This document shows, piece after piece, positions 11,103 to 23,498 of a stretch of DNA of 64,000 nucleotides. The stretch is from Podospora comata. Taxonomy: Eukaryota; Ascomycota; Sordariomycetes; Sordariales; Podosporaceae. A program made the translations under genes and the position numbers. Under the pieces are notes generated by a model. The model worked only from the letters and a program-made list of their open reading frames with translations, was not told where the DNA came from and did not search any database. The first letter of the stretch is position 1. Every line of letters begins with the position of its first letter. The DNA lies in NCBI GenBank assembly GCA_017354895.1, contig CP071499.1:2356001-2420000 (forward strand). Reading direction: 5' to 3'.

Positions 11103-13199
11103 GACGAATATCTCAAGATGGGATAACGAGTGGCTGTTTGTGGTGGTTGCAGTTAGCAATGGTGAATGACCAAGTAGATGGGTGACAGGATGGTTGGGTA
11201 AAGGTGAGAGTCGCAGGGCAGAAGGAAAACAACGAACTGTTTTGAGGAGAGCCGCGTGCTGCTGAGTTTAGGTGGGGTTTGGGTGAGGTGGTGCGAGTGG
11301 AAGCAGGGTGCAGAAGGAGGGGAGGGGATTATATGGGCAGATGAGGTGGGCAGAATGCTTTGCTGGGCGCGACAGAGCCGCTCCCAGCGAGCTACAACAG
11401 TCGCCCCAACGATGTGGTGGGCGGGATAGAAGACAATAGCATCATACATACCGGATTCTTGACTATTCAAGAATGATGCTGGACAGGATTGTCGGAACAA
11501 GAATGCTAGTCACGGAGGCGAAAGAGTGGTTGTGGTGAAATGCCGAGTGGTGAAGAGTTGAAGTTATTGTGGTGAGGGGAGAGGGAAAGGCAGAAATGGA
11601 TGCTACGACGACAGCAAAAGAAACCGGACCGAGGTCGAAAACAGGGAACCGGTGAATGTCAGCTGGGTCACAGCCACTCAGGGAGCAAGTCAATGGGCAA
11701 TTTTGTCAACCTGGGATGGAATTAGGGTCGTGGGACCTGGTTGGTCAAATAGGGAAAGAGCAAAATAGGGCTATCATCTGAGCTCCAACACCACACGGCC
11801 ATCACAAAGAGCCGCCATAGACAGGCATGGACAGGTAGGTAGCTCTCGTTGCCCAGGGTCTCGGAAGCCTTCAGGCGCTTGGTTACGGAGAAAGGCTCCA
11901 AGCAGTCGATTCAGAGCTCAACCACACCATTGCCTTGCCGGTCTTGACCCATCTGCCCTCACTTAGTACTGTACGTTCTATTGGATCAAAGAGAATGGCT
12001 ACCATGTAAGTGTCATTCACCTGAAGTTTTCTGTTACCTACCCAACCTCTGCAAACGGTGGTGCTGAAACAGAGGTATTTTTAACACAGTAACACAAGAG
12101 TTGAAATTCTAAAGCATGTTGTCTTGTCTACAAGGTCCTGATCAAGCGTAGCTTGAAATTGTTGCTAGAACTCAAGGTGACTGGAAGGAGGAAGTCTGTA
12201 TTCGCAGAAATTCATCCTTTAGGAACACCCCCTTTTAGCCCCTGATATGCCAAGACCTGAATAGAGCCTCATTCTCAAAACGGCACTCCTTAAGTTTGAC
12301 GCATAACGTAGACTTCATGAAGAAAATAGAGTGATATCATCTCAATCACAATAAAGTTATTCACCGCACCTTCTCATCGGATGTCATCGGCCATTCACTC
12401 AGTTTCGGGTACCTGAGGCAGCAGCGCCAAGACCCACAGGAATTGTTCAACAAAGGAAGTCACGTCCCGACCTCGCCATGCCCACAGTCCATGTACATGT
12501 TCAACGTGATAATAGAGGAGAATGAAGAGAGTCTTTTGTGGAATCCACGATGACTGCATACGAGCTACCAATGATGATGTTGATATGGGCCGTTGGGAAC
12601 GAGATATGATACCAGGAGAGTTCATGATTTTGACGATAAACTTTATGCCACATTCCCGCCACGACTGCTAGGCTGTACTAGGTAGTAGCTCAGGCTGGCA
12701 TTGAGATTAGGAGGCTAAATGTTGGTTGTATGGTGCGTTGTGTGAAAGAGAACTGGAGCTTCCCGCTCGGAGCATAATTATGCCAAGAAATTTTGGCAGC
12801 CCCCACGATTTGATGCACCCCAAATGTTACGCGACTGGCATCGCGTACCACAGACCTTCAACCATACCTTGTCCCTACCCATAATCTCGCCGACGAAAAC
12901 ACCATCCCTTACGACGTATGACCCACGACCCACGACGGTACGAACAGCAATAGCGACACTATTCTCATCTGGACTCTGGAGACGACGCCGCTGCGATCCC
13001 TCGGCCGTCTCGGCTGAAACAAACCGCGAACCATCTCCAATCGCCAATCGCGAACAGCACTCGATAATTTGCGGTAACACACGCGTGCTCTGTTTTGCCG
13101 TCCCCGCTTCAGAACGTCGGTCGGCCGTCAACAGCACTCCAATCCATCAACACACAGAATCCATCGACCCAGCCGAGTAGTCGGAGCTTATCGCGCATC
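11103..13199. other. 2.1-kb gap with the divergent promoters of the GPI-protein gene and PDS5
   Basis: No convincing coding region. The GPI-gene side (11103-11500) is pyrimidine-rich on the coding strand, as in fungal leaders. A TACTGTAC element sits at 11967-11974 and GGTAGGTAGCTC-type text at about 11836. Near PDS5, CG-rich boxes cluster at 13020-13090. The middle (12000-12700) looks like plain intergenic DNA. Confidence 0.4.
13081..13086 (+). promoter_or_regulatory. MCB box (ACGCGT) upstream of PDS5
   Basis: A perfect ACGCGT, the site for MBF-type G1/S factors, lies 114 bases before the PDS5 ATG, with related CGCGAA text at 13025 and 13049. This would suit a gene needed at replication. 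The role is inferred from the motif and position. Confidence 0.4.
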
Positions 13200-16100
13200 A
13201 TGGCGCCTCGCCGGAGCGCTGCGGAAGAGGTGGAAGAGGAGGAATCCGAGACCGAGCTCGTCGCGCTGCATTTCAACGAGTCGCTGACATGGCGTCCTGG
13301 CAAGCCAATTCCCCTCGACAAGCTGCTCAAGCATCTCAACACCCTGTCCAAAGAGCTGGAGGAGCTCGACCAAGAAGTCGTCGACCCAAACTCGTTGACA
13401 AAGGTTGCAAAGGAGGTCGCATCACATCAAATACTGAGCCACAAGGACAAGGGTGTACGAGCATATGCCGCTTGCTGTGTTGTTGATATCCTTAGACTAT
13501 GCGCACCCGATGCGCCTTTTACCCCCACCCAGATGAAGGTATGGGCTGCTGTCTCGGTGGTGTATTTACTGCTGCTAATCTGAAGCCAGGACATTTTTAA
13601 CCTTACCGTCACATCTATCATTCCAGCCTTGTTCGACCCTTCGAATCCATACAACACACAGCACAAATATGTCCTTAGATCTCTCACCGAAATCAAGAGT
13701 GTAGTTCTTTTGCTTGATGTGGACGGCAGCGACAGCCTCCTCCTCGCCCTCTTTTCCAATATATTCGACGGTGTATCAGGGGTCAAGTCAGCTTCGGGGG
13801 AGCAAGTGGCAAAGGATGTCGAGTTTAGCATGGCCGAAATGCTCGGGGTGCTGATAGATGAGGCCGCCACTCTTCCAGCAAAGGTCGTGGATATCATCAT
13901 GGCCCAGTTTCTAAGAGCAGCTGGCCCCGGGGCGGGCAGGAGGAGGCGCGACCATGTGCAAATCGACGTCAATCAAGCGACACTCTTGGCCAAGGATGAG
14001 CCCGAGGCTTACCAAATAGCCAAGAACTTGTGCCAGACATTCCCCGACAAAATGGCGAGGTTCGTCAGCCAGTATTTCAGCGACGTTATTGTTGACGCTA
14101 CTTCGTTTGCCGCTAGGCCCGGCGGACATAAGGGAGCTGATGACGAGGATGGCGACGAGGGCCCATCGGGACCCTCTGAATCGGATCTGAAGGAGTTGAG
14201 CAAGGCACACGATTTGATTCGGGAGTTATGGAAAGCGGCACCTCAGGTTCTCCAAAATGTTGTTCCTCAGGTCGATGCCGAATTATCAGCCGACAATGTG
14301 CATTTACGCCAACTGGCAACGGAGACATTGGGAGACATGATATCGGGAATTGGTGCTGCAGGGCCACCACCGCCGCCGGTTCTGGATCCTGCTGCCTACC
14401 CACCACTCAGCATGGACGCCGAGGAGAATGTTGAAGTTCAGGGACTGAACACTTTCACCAAGCCACTCTCTGCCATGTCCTTCCCGCAAACACACAGTTT
14501 GGTTTTCCACAATTTCCTCAGCAGGAAAAACGACAAAGCCTCAGCCATCAGAGCTGCCTGGACGACGGCAGTAGGATATATTTTGTCAACGTCTGCCGGT
14601 GGCATCGGGCTCAGTCGTGAAGACGAGGCTACCCTGATCCAAGGCCTTGGAGAGAAGCTCTCAGACAGCGATGAGAAGGTCAGACTGGCAGCTGTTAAGG
14701 CGATCGAGTCATTTGGCTTCCGCGATGTTATTCTCAAGCTGGGGCCCAACGGGGGCGTGTCCAGAGAGGGATCCATTCTGTCAACTCTGGCCGACCGTTG
14801 TCGTGACCGAAGACCGGCTGTGAGGGTGGCTGCCATGTCCTTGTTGGGAAAACTTTGGGCCGTTGGAACTGGGGAACTGCTTGCTGGAAATGAGGCCGTG
14901 ACTGCAGCGCTCGACGGTGTTCCAAGCCGCATCTACAATGCATTTTATGCCAATGATGCCGAGGTCAATGCCCTGCTGGACCGCGTCATCTTTGAGTGCC
15001 TGATCCCTCTGAACTACCCGCCAGCAAAGAAGACCTCCAAGTCTGCGAATGGAAGCTCACAATCACAGGCTGCTGCCGCCGCCGCCGCCGCCGCGGATGC
15101 TGATGCTATCAGAGCAGAGAGGATATTGCTTCTTGTGCGATCTCTCGACCCAATGGCCAAGAAAGCCTTCTTCGCCTTGCAAGCAAGGCAGCCACAGTTC
15201 GCCCAGATCCTCGAGACATACATCAAGCAATGCGAGCTGTTCAACGGGGGTGTTATGGATGACAACGCGGACAAGAAACAGGCCAACCTTCACAAGACGG
15301 TCCGGTATATCGCGCAGTTCTTGCCAAACTCCCCACAGAGCGTTCAAGATCTGCTGAAATTCGCCAAGGCCAACGATCGGCGGAATCGTGGGCTTGTCAG
15401 ATACATCATCGGGCAGGAGCATGATTTCAAGACAGTCCACAACGCTCTCAAGGAACTCATCAAGCGGATTCAGGGTGGGAAGGACTCGACAATTCACGAG
15501 ACACTGCTTCCCATCCTCTACCGATCTGGCCGCTTCATCTTCAACCGCAGCCACTTGGCCACCATCATGGACTACTCCAAGTCGAACAAGGATGGCTTGG
15601 GCAGCGCTGCACATGAGGTTTTGAACGAAATCTCACAACGCAACCCTGATCTTTTCAAGACACACATCGGCCAGCTCTGCAAGGATCTGGTAGATCAGGC
15701 GCCTACCGAGAACCGGGAGAACGACCCGTCTGTTGCGGAAACGTTGAAGGCTTGTTCGACATATGCCAGAAAGTATCCAAAGGATGTTCCTATGGACCGG
15801 GACTTTGTCCACAGTTTGGTCAGCTTCGCCTTGTATGGCCAACCGCCAAAGGTTGCCAAGCATGCCGTGAATATCCTGCTGTCGAAACAGGACAGCAAGA
15901 GCACTGTGTATGCTCAGGATCTTCTCCAGCGCATTTTCAAGGACTGGACGTATGGTTCCAAGCACTTTCTCAACAAGCTCTCGGCCGTGAGCCAGCTCGA
16001 GCTCCTTGCCCCGAAGGTTGCCCAGGACGCAGAGGATAAGATCCTCGAAATAATCCAGAAAATTCTTCTTGAGGTGCGAACGGAGGCCGGCGACAAGGAC

Positions 16101-17810
16101 CCAGAGTGGGTGGACGATACTGAGTTAGAGGAGGAGTGCCAAGCCAAGTGTCTGGCGCTCAAGTCTCTGGCAAACAAGCTGAGGAGCATGGAAGCCGATG
16201 AGGCAAAGGAAAACGGAGCCAAGATCTGGAAGATGCTTATTTCGCTGGTTCACAACAAGGGCGAGATGACCAAAACCAAAAACACACCAAAGCATCACAA
16301 ATCCCGGCTGCGGCTGCTTGCTGCTCAGCTTATCCTCAAGCTCTGCATTCAGAAGCATTTCGACGAGTTGCTCACCCCTGCAGACTTCAACACGCTGGCC
16401 TTGACCACACAGGACGCTGCTCAGGAGGTCCGTCACGGCTTTGTGAGGAAACTGCAGAAGTATCTTGCCGATGACAGGCTGCGGACCCGGTTTTATACCA
16501 TGATCTTCTCGATGGCCTTTGAGCCCAACGCAGAGTTCAAGTTGAGGACCGAGACTTGGGTTCGGTCAAGAGCGCGGCATTATGAGGGCACACACCAGCA
16601 TGTGCTCGAGGCTGTTCTCCCCCGTCTCTTCTCGCTCCTTGCGCATCATCCAGACTATAGCTCTGATCCGGATGAGCTGGTTGATCACGCGAGGTATATT
16701 CTCTTTTACGTCAGCTTGGTTGCCACTGAGTCCAATTTAGGGTTGCTGTCTAAGTATGCGGAGCGTGCGAAGCAAACACAGGATGCGCTTAATCCGAAGA
16801 GCACCGGCCATCGGGTCTTGTGTGACTTGACTCAAGCAGTTATTCGCAAATGGCAGGAGAAGAAGAACTGGACGTTTAATGCCTGGCCTGACAAGGTTGG
16901 GCTGCCGAAGGGGCTGTATGGTCCTCTCAAGTCGCACACGGAGGCGCAGGAGATTTCGGAGAAGGTGCTGGTGCCGGATGAGATTGATGAGAAGTTGGAT
17001 GATTTGCTTAGGGCGATGGATCGCAAGAAGGTATGTTTGTTTGTCTCTACTCTACTGGCACGGGTGCTAACAATAAATCAGAAGCGCAAAACAACCACTG
17101 ATGGCAGCGCTGAATCCCGTCCAGCAGCCAAGAAATCCCGAGTCCAACCCAAAGAGCCCAGGATCAAAGAAGCACGGAAAATTGCCACGCCCAAACCCAA
17201 GAAGCCCTCCAAGCCGAAAAAGGCACCATCCTCCCCCAAGAGATCGGCAATTTCAGATGCCAATAGGCGTCGCTCGGGAAGGTCAATGGCAAAGGGCAAT
17301 CAGTCCTACATGGAGCGGGACTCGTCAGAAGATGATGAGGAAATGCTGGATGGGGTGGCGGAGTGGGCATATGAGAATGGCGAGGAGGATAAGGAGGCGG
17401 GGTCGGATGAGGAAGTAGAGACCGGGAATGAAGGGGAGAAGGGGGATGATGAGAACAGCAGTGAACTTTCTGAACCTGAGGAAGTGGAAGAGGATGAGGA
17501 AGAGGGCGATGTGGAAATGACGGATGAGAAGACAGCCGAAGAAGAGATGGAAGAAGAGCAGGAGGTTGAGGCGGATGATGAAAAGGAAGAGGAGGCAGAG
17601 GTGGAGGTTGAAGAAGAGGAAGAGGAAGAAGCACCACCGCCGGCAAAGGCTAATGGAAGGAAGGGGAGGTCAGCTGCTGCTGCCACAAAGGAAAAGGAAA
17701 AGACGAAGCCAGCTGCGAAGGAAAAGGCGCCGGCTGCGGCAAAGAAGCAGACTACATTGCCGACGAGGACGTCTGGAAGGGCGACGAGGGGGAGGGCTGC
17801 TGCTGCTTAG
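13200..17810 (+). CDS. PDS5: Pds5/Spo76/BimD cohesin-associated protein
   Basis: Three exons, 13200-13538, 13590-17030 and 17082-17810, give 1502 residues. The N-terminus has the family pattern (LTWRPGKPIPLDKLLKHL, HKDKGVRAYAACCVVDILRL, APDAPFTPTQMKDIF, NPYNTQHKYVLRSLTEIKSVVLL) and the rest is a long HEAT-repeat array to about residue 1220, broken by an alanine run near residue 605. The last 280 residues are disordered: a Lys/Pro-rich block, a long Glu/Asp block and a final Ala/Lys/Arg tail with AT-hook-like TSGRATRGR. Pds5 binds cohesin through Scc1 and Wapl, controls cohesion and its release, and in Sordaria Spo76 shapes meiotic chromosome axes. The second intron (17031-17081, 51 bases) is stop-free and a multiple of three, but its GTATGT, TGCTAAC and CAG elements are ideal. 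Confidence 0.95.
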
Positions 17811-18444
17811 GGAGGTGCGGTACGGGTAAGGTAATCTTAGGAAGGGGGGTAGCGGCGTGAATTGTCAAGTTTGTTTTGTTCTCTGTTTTTATATATTGTC
17901 TGCTACCTATCTTTGAGAGAGGAAAGAGGTAACCTTTTGTTTTTCGCTTGCTTAGCTGGATTCAGGGTTAGTTAGGTTCATTCTGTAGGGAGGGGGAAAA
18001 GGGGGGAGTATTCTTATGTGTATATATGGTAGGTGGGAATGATTATTTTGCTCATGGAATCTGTGTCCGAGTCTCTCAAATTGAATGGATATCTTGAGGA
18101 AATTGGTAGGTGTTCGTCTGCAATGAAGTATCACCAGGCAGCCGTTTTCATCTGATTCAGGGGTTAGGAGAAGTCGAGTTGGCGAACTGCAAAAAGCGAG
18201 CGAGCGGTAGAGGGTTAGGGTTGTGGTTTTTTTCCCATCACATCCAATCAATTGACGCTGCCGGACCAGTTTGGGAAAGGGGATTCCATGTTCTTGCATC
18301 CACTCACCACCACCACCACTACCACGACTCACTTTCACTCTGAGAAAAGCTGTTCACATGCCGCGGAATCAATAACCCTGAATTTTCACTCTTTTCAATT
18401 CACATCACACAATCTCGGGCAACTGACCCCATTCCCCTCTCACA
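17811..18444. other. Intergenic spacer with PrpF promoter
   Basis: About 630 bases after the PDS5 stop. The first part is T-rich and should contain the PDS5 polyadenylation region; the second part leads into PrpF with a CAC/CCA-rich tract at about 18300-18330. A telomere-like box is listed separately. Confidence 0.4.
18212..18222 (+). promoter_or_regulatory. Telomere-repeat-like promoter box (GGGTTAGGGTT)
   Basis: Nearly two units of TTAGGG, about 225 bases upstream of the PrpF ATG. It is too short to be an old telomere and more likely a Tbf1/Myb-type factor site. The function is inferred. Confidence 0.35.
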
Positions 18445-19638
18445 ATGAGAAAATCCATCACCTCCCGCCTCGTGCGCCTCCCCCTCGAAGCAGCCCGGCA
18501 AACACCCCAACGTTCCTTCCCCGCCATCTTCGCCCGCGGCGGGACGTCAAATGGTTTGGTCATGTTCGAGCACGACCTCCCTCCCCGATCTCACTGGCCT
18601 TCTGTCCTGCCCAAAGTAATGGGTTCCCCAGATCCTCATGGTCGACAACTCGACGGGATGGGATCGGGGATCTCGTCCACGTCCAAGATCTGCGTGCTTT
18701 CCCCCCCGAGCAGGAAGGATGTAGATGTGGACTTCACGTTTGTTCAGGTTGGTATCAAGGACGGGGTGCTGGACATGGGGGGGAATTGTGGGAATTTGAG
18801 CAGTGTTGTTGGGCCTGTGGCGTTTGATCACGGGCTGGTGAAGAGGAGGGGGGTGGGGTTCAGAAAAGAGGGAGGGGAGGAGGAGATTGTGGGGTGTGTG
18901 AGGATATTTAATACTAATACTGGGAAGGTGGTGGAGAGTAGCTTTAGGGTTGGGGGGAATCCGTTGCGGTTTGACAGTGAGGGGGGGTATGAGATGGATG
19001 GGGTTGGTGGGAGGGGGAGTAGGGTTGTGATGAGGTTTTTGGAGCCGGGGGGGGCGAAGACGGGGAGGACGCTGCCTACGGGGCGGGGGGTGGATATGCT
19101 TAGGTTGAGAGGGGGTGGGGGGGTAGAGGCGAGTTTGGTTGATGTGGGCAATCCGGGGGTTTTTGTGAGGGTGGAGGATTTGGGGGTTAAGGGGTGGGAG
19201 GGGTTGACGCCGGGGAGGGTGGAGGGGGATGAGGATTTGAAGGGGAAGCTGGAGGAGATTAGGCAGGCGGGGGCGGAGATGATGGGGTTGGATCCGAGGG
19301 TTGAGAGCGTGCCGAAGGTGGTGATGGTTTTTCCTCCTGAGGTGACGGCCAGGGAAGGGGGGAAGGGGGCGAACATCAAGTGTTTGGCGCTGTCGATGGG
19401 GCAGGCGCACAAGGCGGCTCCGTTGACGCTGGCGTTGTGTCTTGGGGCGGCGGCGAGGCTGGAGGGGACGATTCCAAATCAGCTTGCGGTAGGGCTGGAT
19501 GCTGAGAGTGGCGTTGTTACTATTGAGCACCCGAGTGGTAAGCTTGATGTGGGAGTTACGGTTGAGGACGGGAAGATTGTCTCGGCCGAACTGCACAGGA
19601 CTGCCCGGGTGCTGATGAAAGGGAAGGTCTATTACTAG
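18445..19638 (+). CDS. PrpF-family (DUF453) aconitate/methylaconitate isomerase-like protein
   Basis: A single exon of 397 residues. The family signature is clear: FARGGTSNGLVMF near residue 28, GSPDPHGRQLDGMGSGISSTSKI near 62, a second half-domain beginning about residue 180, and the C-terminal HKAAPLTLALCLGAAARLEGTIPNQL with a hydroxyl- and glycine-rich loop. PrpF proteins adopt the diaminopimelate-epimerase fold and isomerise double bonds in tricarboxylates such as 2-methyl-trans-aconitate, in the methylcitrate route of propionate use or related pathways. The basic N-terminus (MRKSITSRLVRLPLEAARQ) could be a mitochondrial targeting peptide, which would suit the fungal methylcitrate cycle. 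Substrate is not decided by the sequence; many fungi have several paralogues. The second half of the gene is strikingly G-rich on the coding strand. Confidence 0.9.
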   Translation: MRKSITSRLVRLPLEAARQTPQRSFPAIFARGGTSNGLVMFEHDLPPRSHWPSVLPKVMGSPDPHGRQLDGMGSGISSTSKICVLSPPSRKDVDVDFTFVQVGIKDGVLDMGGNCGNLSSVVGPVAFDHGLVKRRGVGFRKEGGEEEIVGCVRIFNTNTGKVVESSFRVGGNPLRFDSEGGYEMDGVGGRGSRVVMRFLEPGGAKTGRTLPTGRGVDMLRLRGGGGVEASLVDVGNPGVFVRVEDLGVKGWEGLTPGRVEGDEDLKGKLEEIRQAGAEMMGLDPRVESVPKVVMVFPPEVTAREGGKGANIKCLALSMGQAHKAAPLTLALCLGAAARLEGTIPNQLAVGLDAESGVVTIEHPSGKLDVGVTVEDGKIVSAELHRTARVLMKGKVYY

Positions 19639-21408
19639 GATTCTACACGGGCAGCCGTGTCTGGAGACAGCTATGGATTCCTCTGTCTTGATCCCGGCCG
19701 CCGCCGCCGCCGGGAAGTGAACAGAGTCCCGAAGATGAATACTAGGCTACGACACTACAAGACTTGGCTTCTGCAAGAAAGATGACGGGTTACATCTGCG
19801 ATTTACTAGGGTCATACCAAACGCCCTTGCATATCGGAATTCCTTCCCGGGCCGAACGTGAGCCACGGATGACATATAATGGAAGAATGCTTGGAACTTT
19901 CTGATCAAGGCTTCAAGGACATATAGTATTTACCGGTGACGACCGGACAAGCTGGTGGAGATGGGAAAATTGCCATGTCCCAGTGTGTCTTTGCTGACCC
20001 ATTGGCGGTGGCTGACGTGAGATCCCAGCTGCCCGGTAACAGCGCACTTTCGGAGGCTTCGACAACTCCACCATCGCCGAATCTTGGCCTCGCGCATCTT
20101 CAGACAAGCCAGCCATGGAAAGCTATTGGCTATTTACCGGATTCTGGATGGATTCAACATACTAGAATATGACAACGGGCATTTATGCGCCGTACCACAA
20201 CTTCGTCCAACGATCTACCCGTTGGTTCCCGCTGATGCCCGGCCGGGGATGATGGTGGAAATAACCTTTTTTTTTTCCTCTTCTATGTCATATTGTCAAG
20301 GATCTCGCTTGCCAGTTATGGAAATCGTCAGACGTCGCCGAGGGGGGCACTATTACAAGTCCAGCAGTAGCACGCGCTTGTCTCCGTCAATGTTCCATCC
20401 GTGGAACTCATTCCAGCTATTGTAAGCTGGAGCCTGATTGACTTAGCTGCATATCCAGCTATACGGGAATTGCAGAGGGGATCGGTGTCTTGGACGTTCA
20501 GAGATGGAGGCTCACTCTTGATTTGAGTGACATGCCGAGGAGATAGTTCTTGGCATATGTTTTGACTGAGGTCTTCTCAGTGGCTTTCTGAAGAGAAAGG
20601 ACGCGATAGTCATCATATATGCGAAACAGATTACTCATACAGCCTTGGTGGACATGCTATTATTTGACCTGTGAGAACTTAGCGCATTTTGTTTTATAGG
20701 GCTTCCAGCGGAGCTCAAAGGGGCAACTTGTGGAGAAGAGCACAGGATGATTTGCCTCGGGAAATGGAACGAACCTCATATATGCTTGGATCGGCTTCCG
20801 TATGCGGTAGTGTTTCCAAGACGAGGTTAGCTCCGATGGTGATCACAGAGCGCCACGGTATGCTTTCCATTGCCTTTCTACCTCACCTTACAGCGACATA
20901 CCTACTGCAGTATATACATGTAGCATTGATCTATCTGTCAGTTCCTGCAGCCTCGTGAGGTGTCGTAGCGGTGGGGCCTAACAAGATGCTTCTCGGGCAG
21001 CGGTCTTAATAGGGCATGGTGGTTTCGGTCAGTTCCATCTTCCATCATGTCCAGCGGCCGCCATAGAAGCCCGCGCAGCAGTGTGTCGCATAGGCAATTC
21101 CACAACTTGCATGTCATTGTTTAGCTCCATCTATAGTAACATAGCAGAGCAGGCAGACAGAAAACAGGGACATGGGCAAGGCCATGGTCAAGGAACAGGC
21201 GAAGCACGATATGCTTATAAACTTTATCTTGCAGCCGGTTCCCCTGCTCCTTGGAACTTGTGGGCGTCTAGCATTCCATTGTTATATCGACGATTTGTTT
21301 TCTTTCGAACCAACCCCTTTTCGTCGTCCAACTGCAAGAGTGGCCCACCCATCTCGCCCTCTAGCCAAGACCAGAATCTGAGAACTCACACGCCGCCGAC
21401 CAGACAAC
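19639..21408. other. 1.8-kb intergenic region
   Basis: Nothing here reads as a gene: open frames are short, shift constantly and have no conserved segments. A GCC/CCG tract lies at about 19697-19712 just after PrpF and a T run at about 20268-20277. Base composition is ordinary, so it does not look like mutated transposon DNA. The last 250 bases should be the promoter and leader of the next gene. Confidence 0.4.
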
Positions 21409-23498
21409 ATGGACCACTTCAATGCGACTGTCAAGGATGGGAAACTGGTTAATACTCGTCGCGGACTTCAAGTGTCGAGGCAGAAGTTTAATGGGATATC
21501 GTTTGTGAATACCTCAGCTCAGGATTCTTCGTCTTCTGGCACACAGTCGTTTCGCTTGACGAAGGAGTCTCCCTCAAAGTCCACATCTCTTCTAGAGATC
21601 AAACCTGTCGATAGAAGCAACGAGTTACAGTCTGCTGGGGCAGCTACAAGTTTACAAGAAGGGCAAGGTCGAACGCCAAATTTCAGCTTCGTGTCGGAAA
21701 CGGGACAACAGCACCAGGCCAAGAAGCAACCACGGCGAAGAGCAACCCCAAAGCCAAAGGGACAGCAAGACCACCGAAGAAACTCGGCCTCACCATATTT
21801 GTCTTCTCCCGACTCTCGTCCACCATCCCGGTCATCTGTTGCTACACCACCGCCTCGGTTGGAAGAGACAGCATTCCAGTTCTTTGGCTCTTCTTTTCCA
21901 ACCTCACAACAGCAGCCTCAACTCCAGCAACAGCCTTTTATCTCTCCTACAATTCAGGAGTATCATGCCCGCCAGCAGCAGCATCTACAGGTCAATAGCC
22001 TTACTGCTATTACCTCTCCGCCACTACCGCCGCCTTGGCCGCCAGCCGAATCAGCCACCTACCCCCCACCGTTCTCCCCTTCCCAGTCCGACTGGGAGCT
22101 CTTCCACCACTACAACACTCACCACTTGCCTCTCCAGCTCTACCCCTACGAAGACATTTTGACCTACAATCCCGCACGCTCAGACAATAACGAGAGCTCC
22201 ATCGGCTTCTCTGATATCGCCGCTTTTCACTGCGTTCTAATGTGTGGGGCAATAGCTGAGGCTGTCCTAAACCGTCAGCACCACCTGGCATCTGAATCCG
22301 AGACGGAACCAAGAGGGTTTGCATATCACATATCGAAGATATGCGCCATATTGAACAAGAAGCTAGACGGGAGTGAGGGTGGAGGGGTGGATGCGATAAC
22401 ACTGCATTGTATTGCGATGTTGGCTTGGATGGGGGTTCGTTCATCTACTGTCTCTTTTTTATCATTTGTGAACGAGGCTAACATGAAAACAAATAGTGTT
22501 ATGTGGGAAGGCTAGATCACTGGGATATGCACATGCGAGGACTCCAGAAAGTGCTCGATGTACTAGGAGGGCTAACAAGCCTGCCAACGTGGGTGGTAAG
22601 GAGGATACACACGTAAATCAGCTCCCTATTTTGGCCTTAACCACTCAAACTAACATGAAAATCCAGCGCCGACCTCAAAGGAGCCACAGCCCTTGCCTCA
22701 ACTCCATATCTCCCGCTCACCCGTTCTCTAATTCCCTCAGCCACAACCGCTATCCTGCCACCAGCCCAACTAGCTCACACTACCCACACGATCAACTCCA
22801 TCCTCCAACCCCTCGACATCCACCCCTCCGTCATAACAACCCTAATCACCCTGTCAAACTTCACCTCAGCAGTCCATCTAGCCCGACAGTCAACTACCAG
22901 CTCCATGAGATTCGACCCCTACATCTTTACAGAAGAACTCCAATCCGTCACATATGACCTTCTCACCCTGCCCAACCCACTCAGCAAACACTCGGAAGAA
23001 ACACCTCTAAACATCACACCAACTCACGAACAAGCCCTCCGTATATCCTCCCTCCTCCTTCTCAAAGACCTCCTCCCCGACCACCCCCGCAACCTCGGCG
23101 GTTACACCACTTTAGTCGGCCTACTTCGACACCATCTCCAGATTATCACTCAGGTTGTTTCACCAGCACACAACCTACTTGTCGATCCACAACTCCGGCA
23201 ACATCACGGAAGAAAGAAAGAGCTGAGACAGGTACTGACCTGGGTTTGTCTAGTGGGTGATGTAGCAACTCAGAGAGCAAAACAAAATGACTGCCGCTAC
23301 CGAGAAGCTGGCAACAACACCGTTCTTGAGAAAGATCAAAAGGAGTATTCACGGGAGATATTCCAGAGTTGTTTAGTCTCCGTTTTTGGTCCTGATAATA
23401 ACACTGAGGATCTCGCCTTGGTCGATCTATTCAAGTTGGGAGATGTTATATGCAAGAAAGGGGATGATCTTGAAGGGGTTGTTTCACTATTTGGATGA
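21409..23498 (+). CDS. Fungal transcription-factor-domain protein without a visible zinc cluster
   Basis: Three exons, 21409-22434, 22497-22612 and 22667-23498, give 657 residues. The first 250 are disordered: a basic block (KKQPRRRATPKPK), Ser/Pro-rich text and a Gln-rich stretch. From about residue 270 the protein is helical and matches the middle homology region of fungal regulators: a FHCVLMCGAIAEAVL helix, DAITLHCIAMLAWMGCYVGRLDHWDMHMRG, then LKGATALA, SAVHLARQ, MRFDPYIFTEELQSV, and a last block with LTWVCLVGDV. No Zn2Cys6 motif occurs; the N-terminal 300 residues contain almost no cysteine. Such proteins are annotated as fungal-specific transcription factor domain proteins; whether this one binds DNA alone is unknown. 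The codons around both junctions join in frame. A preceding unseen exon is possible but nothing cysteine-rich lies just upstream. Confidence 0.8.

Noticed and set aside
18212-18222. Interstitial telomere from a chromosome fusion
   Set aside because: Fewer than two repeat units and ordinary genes on both sides; a promoter box is the simpler reading.
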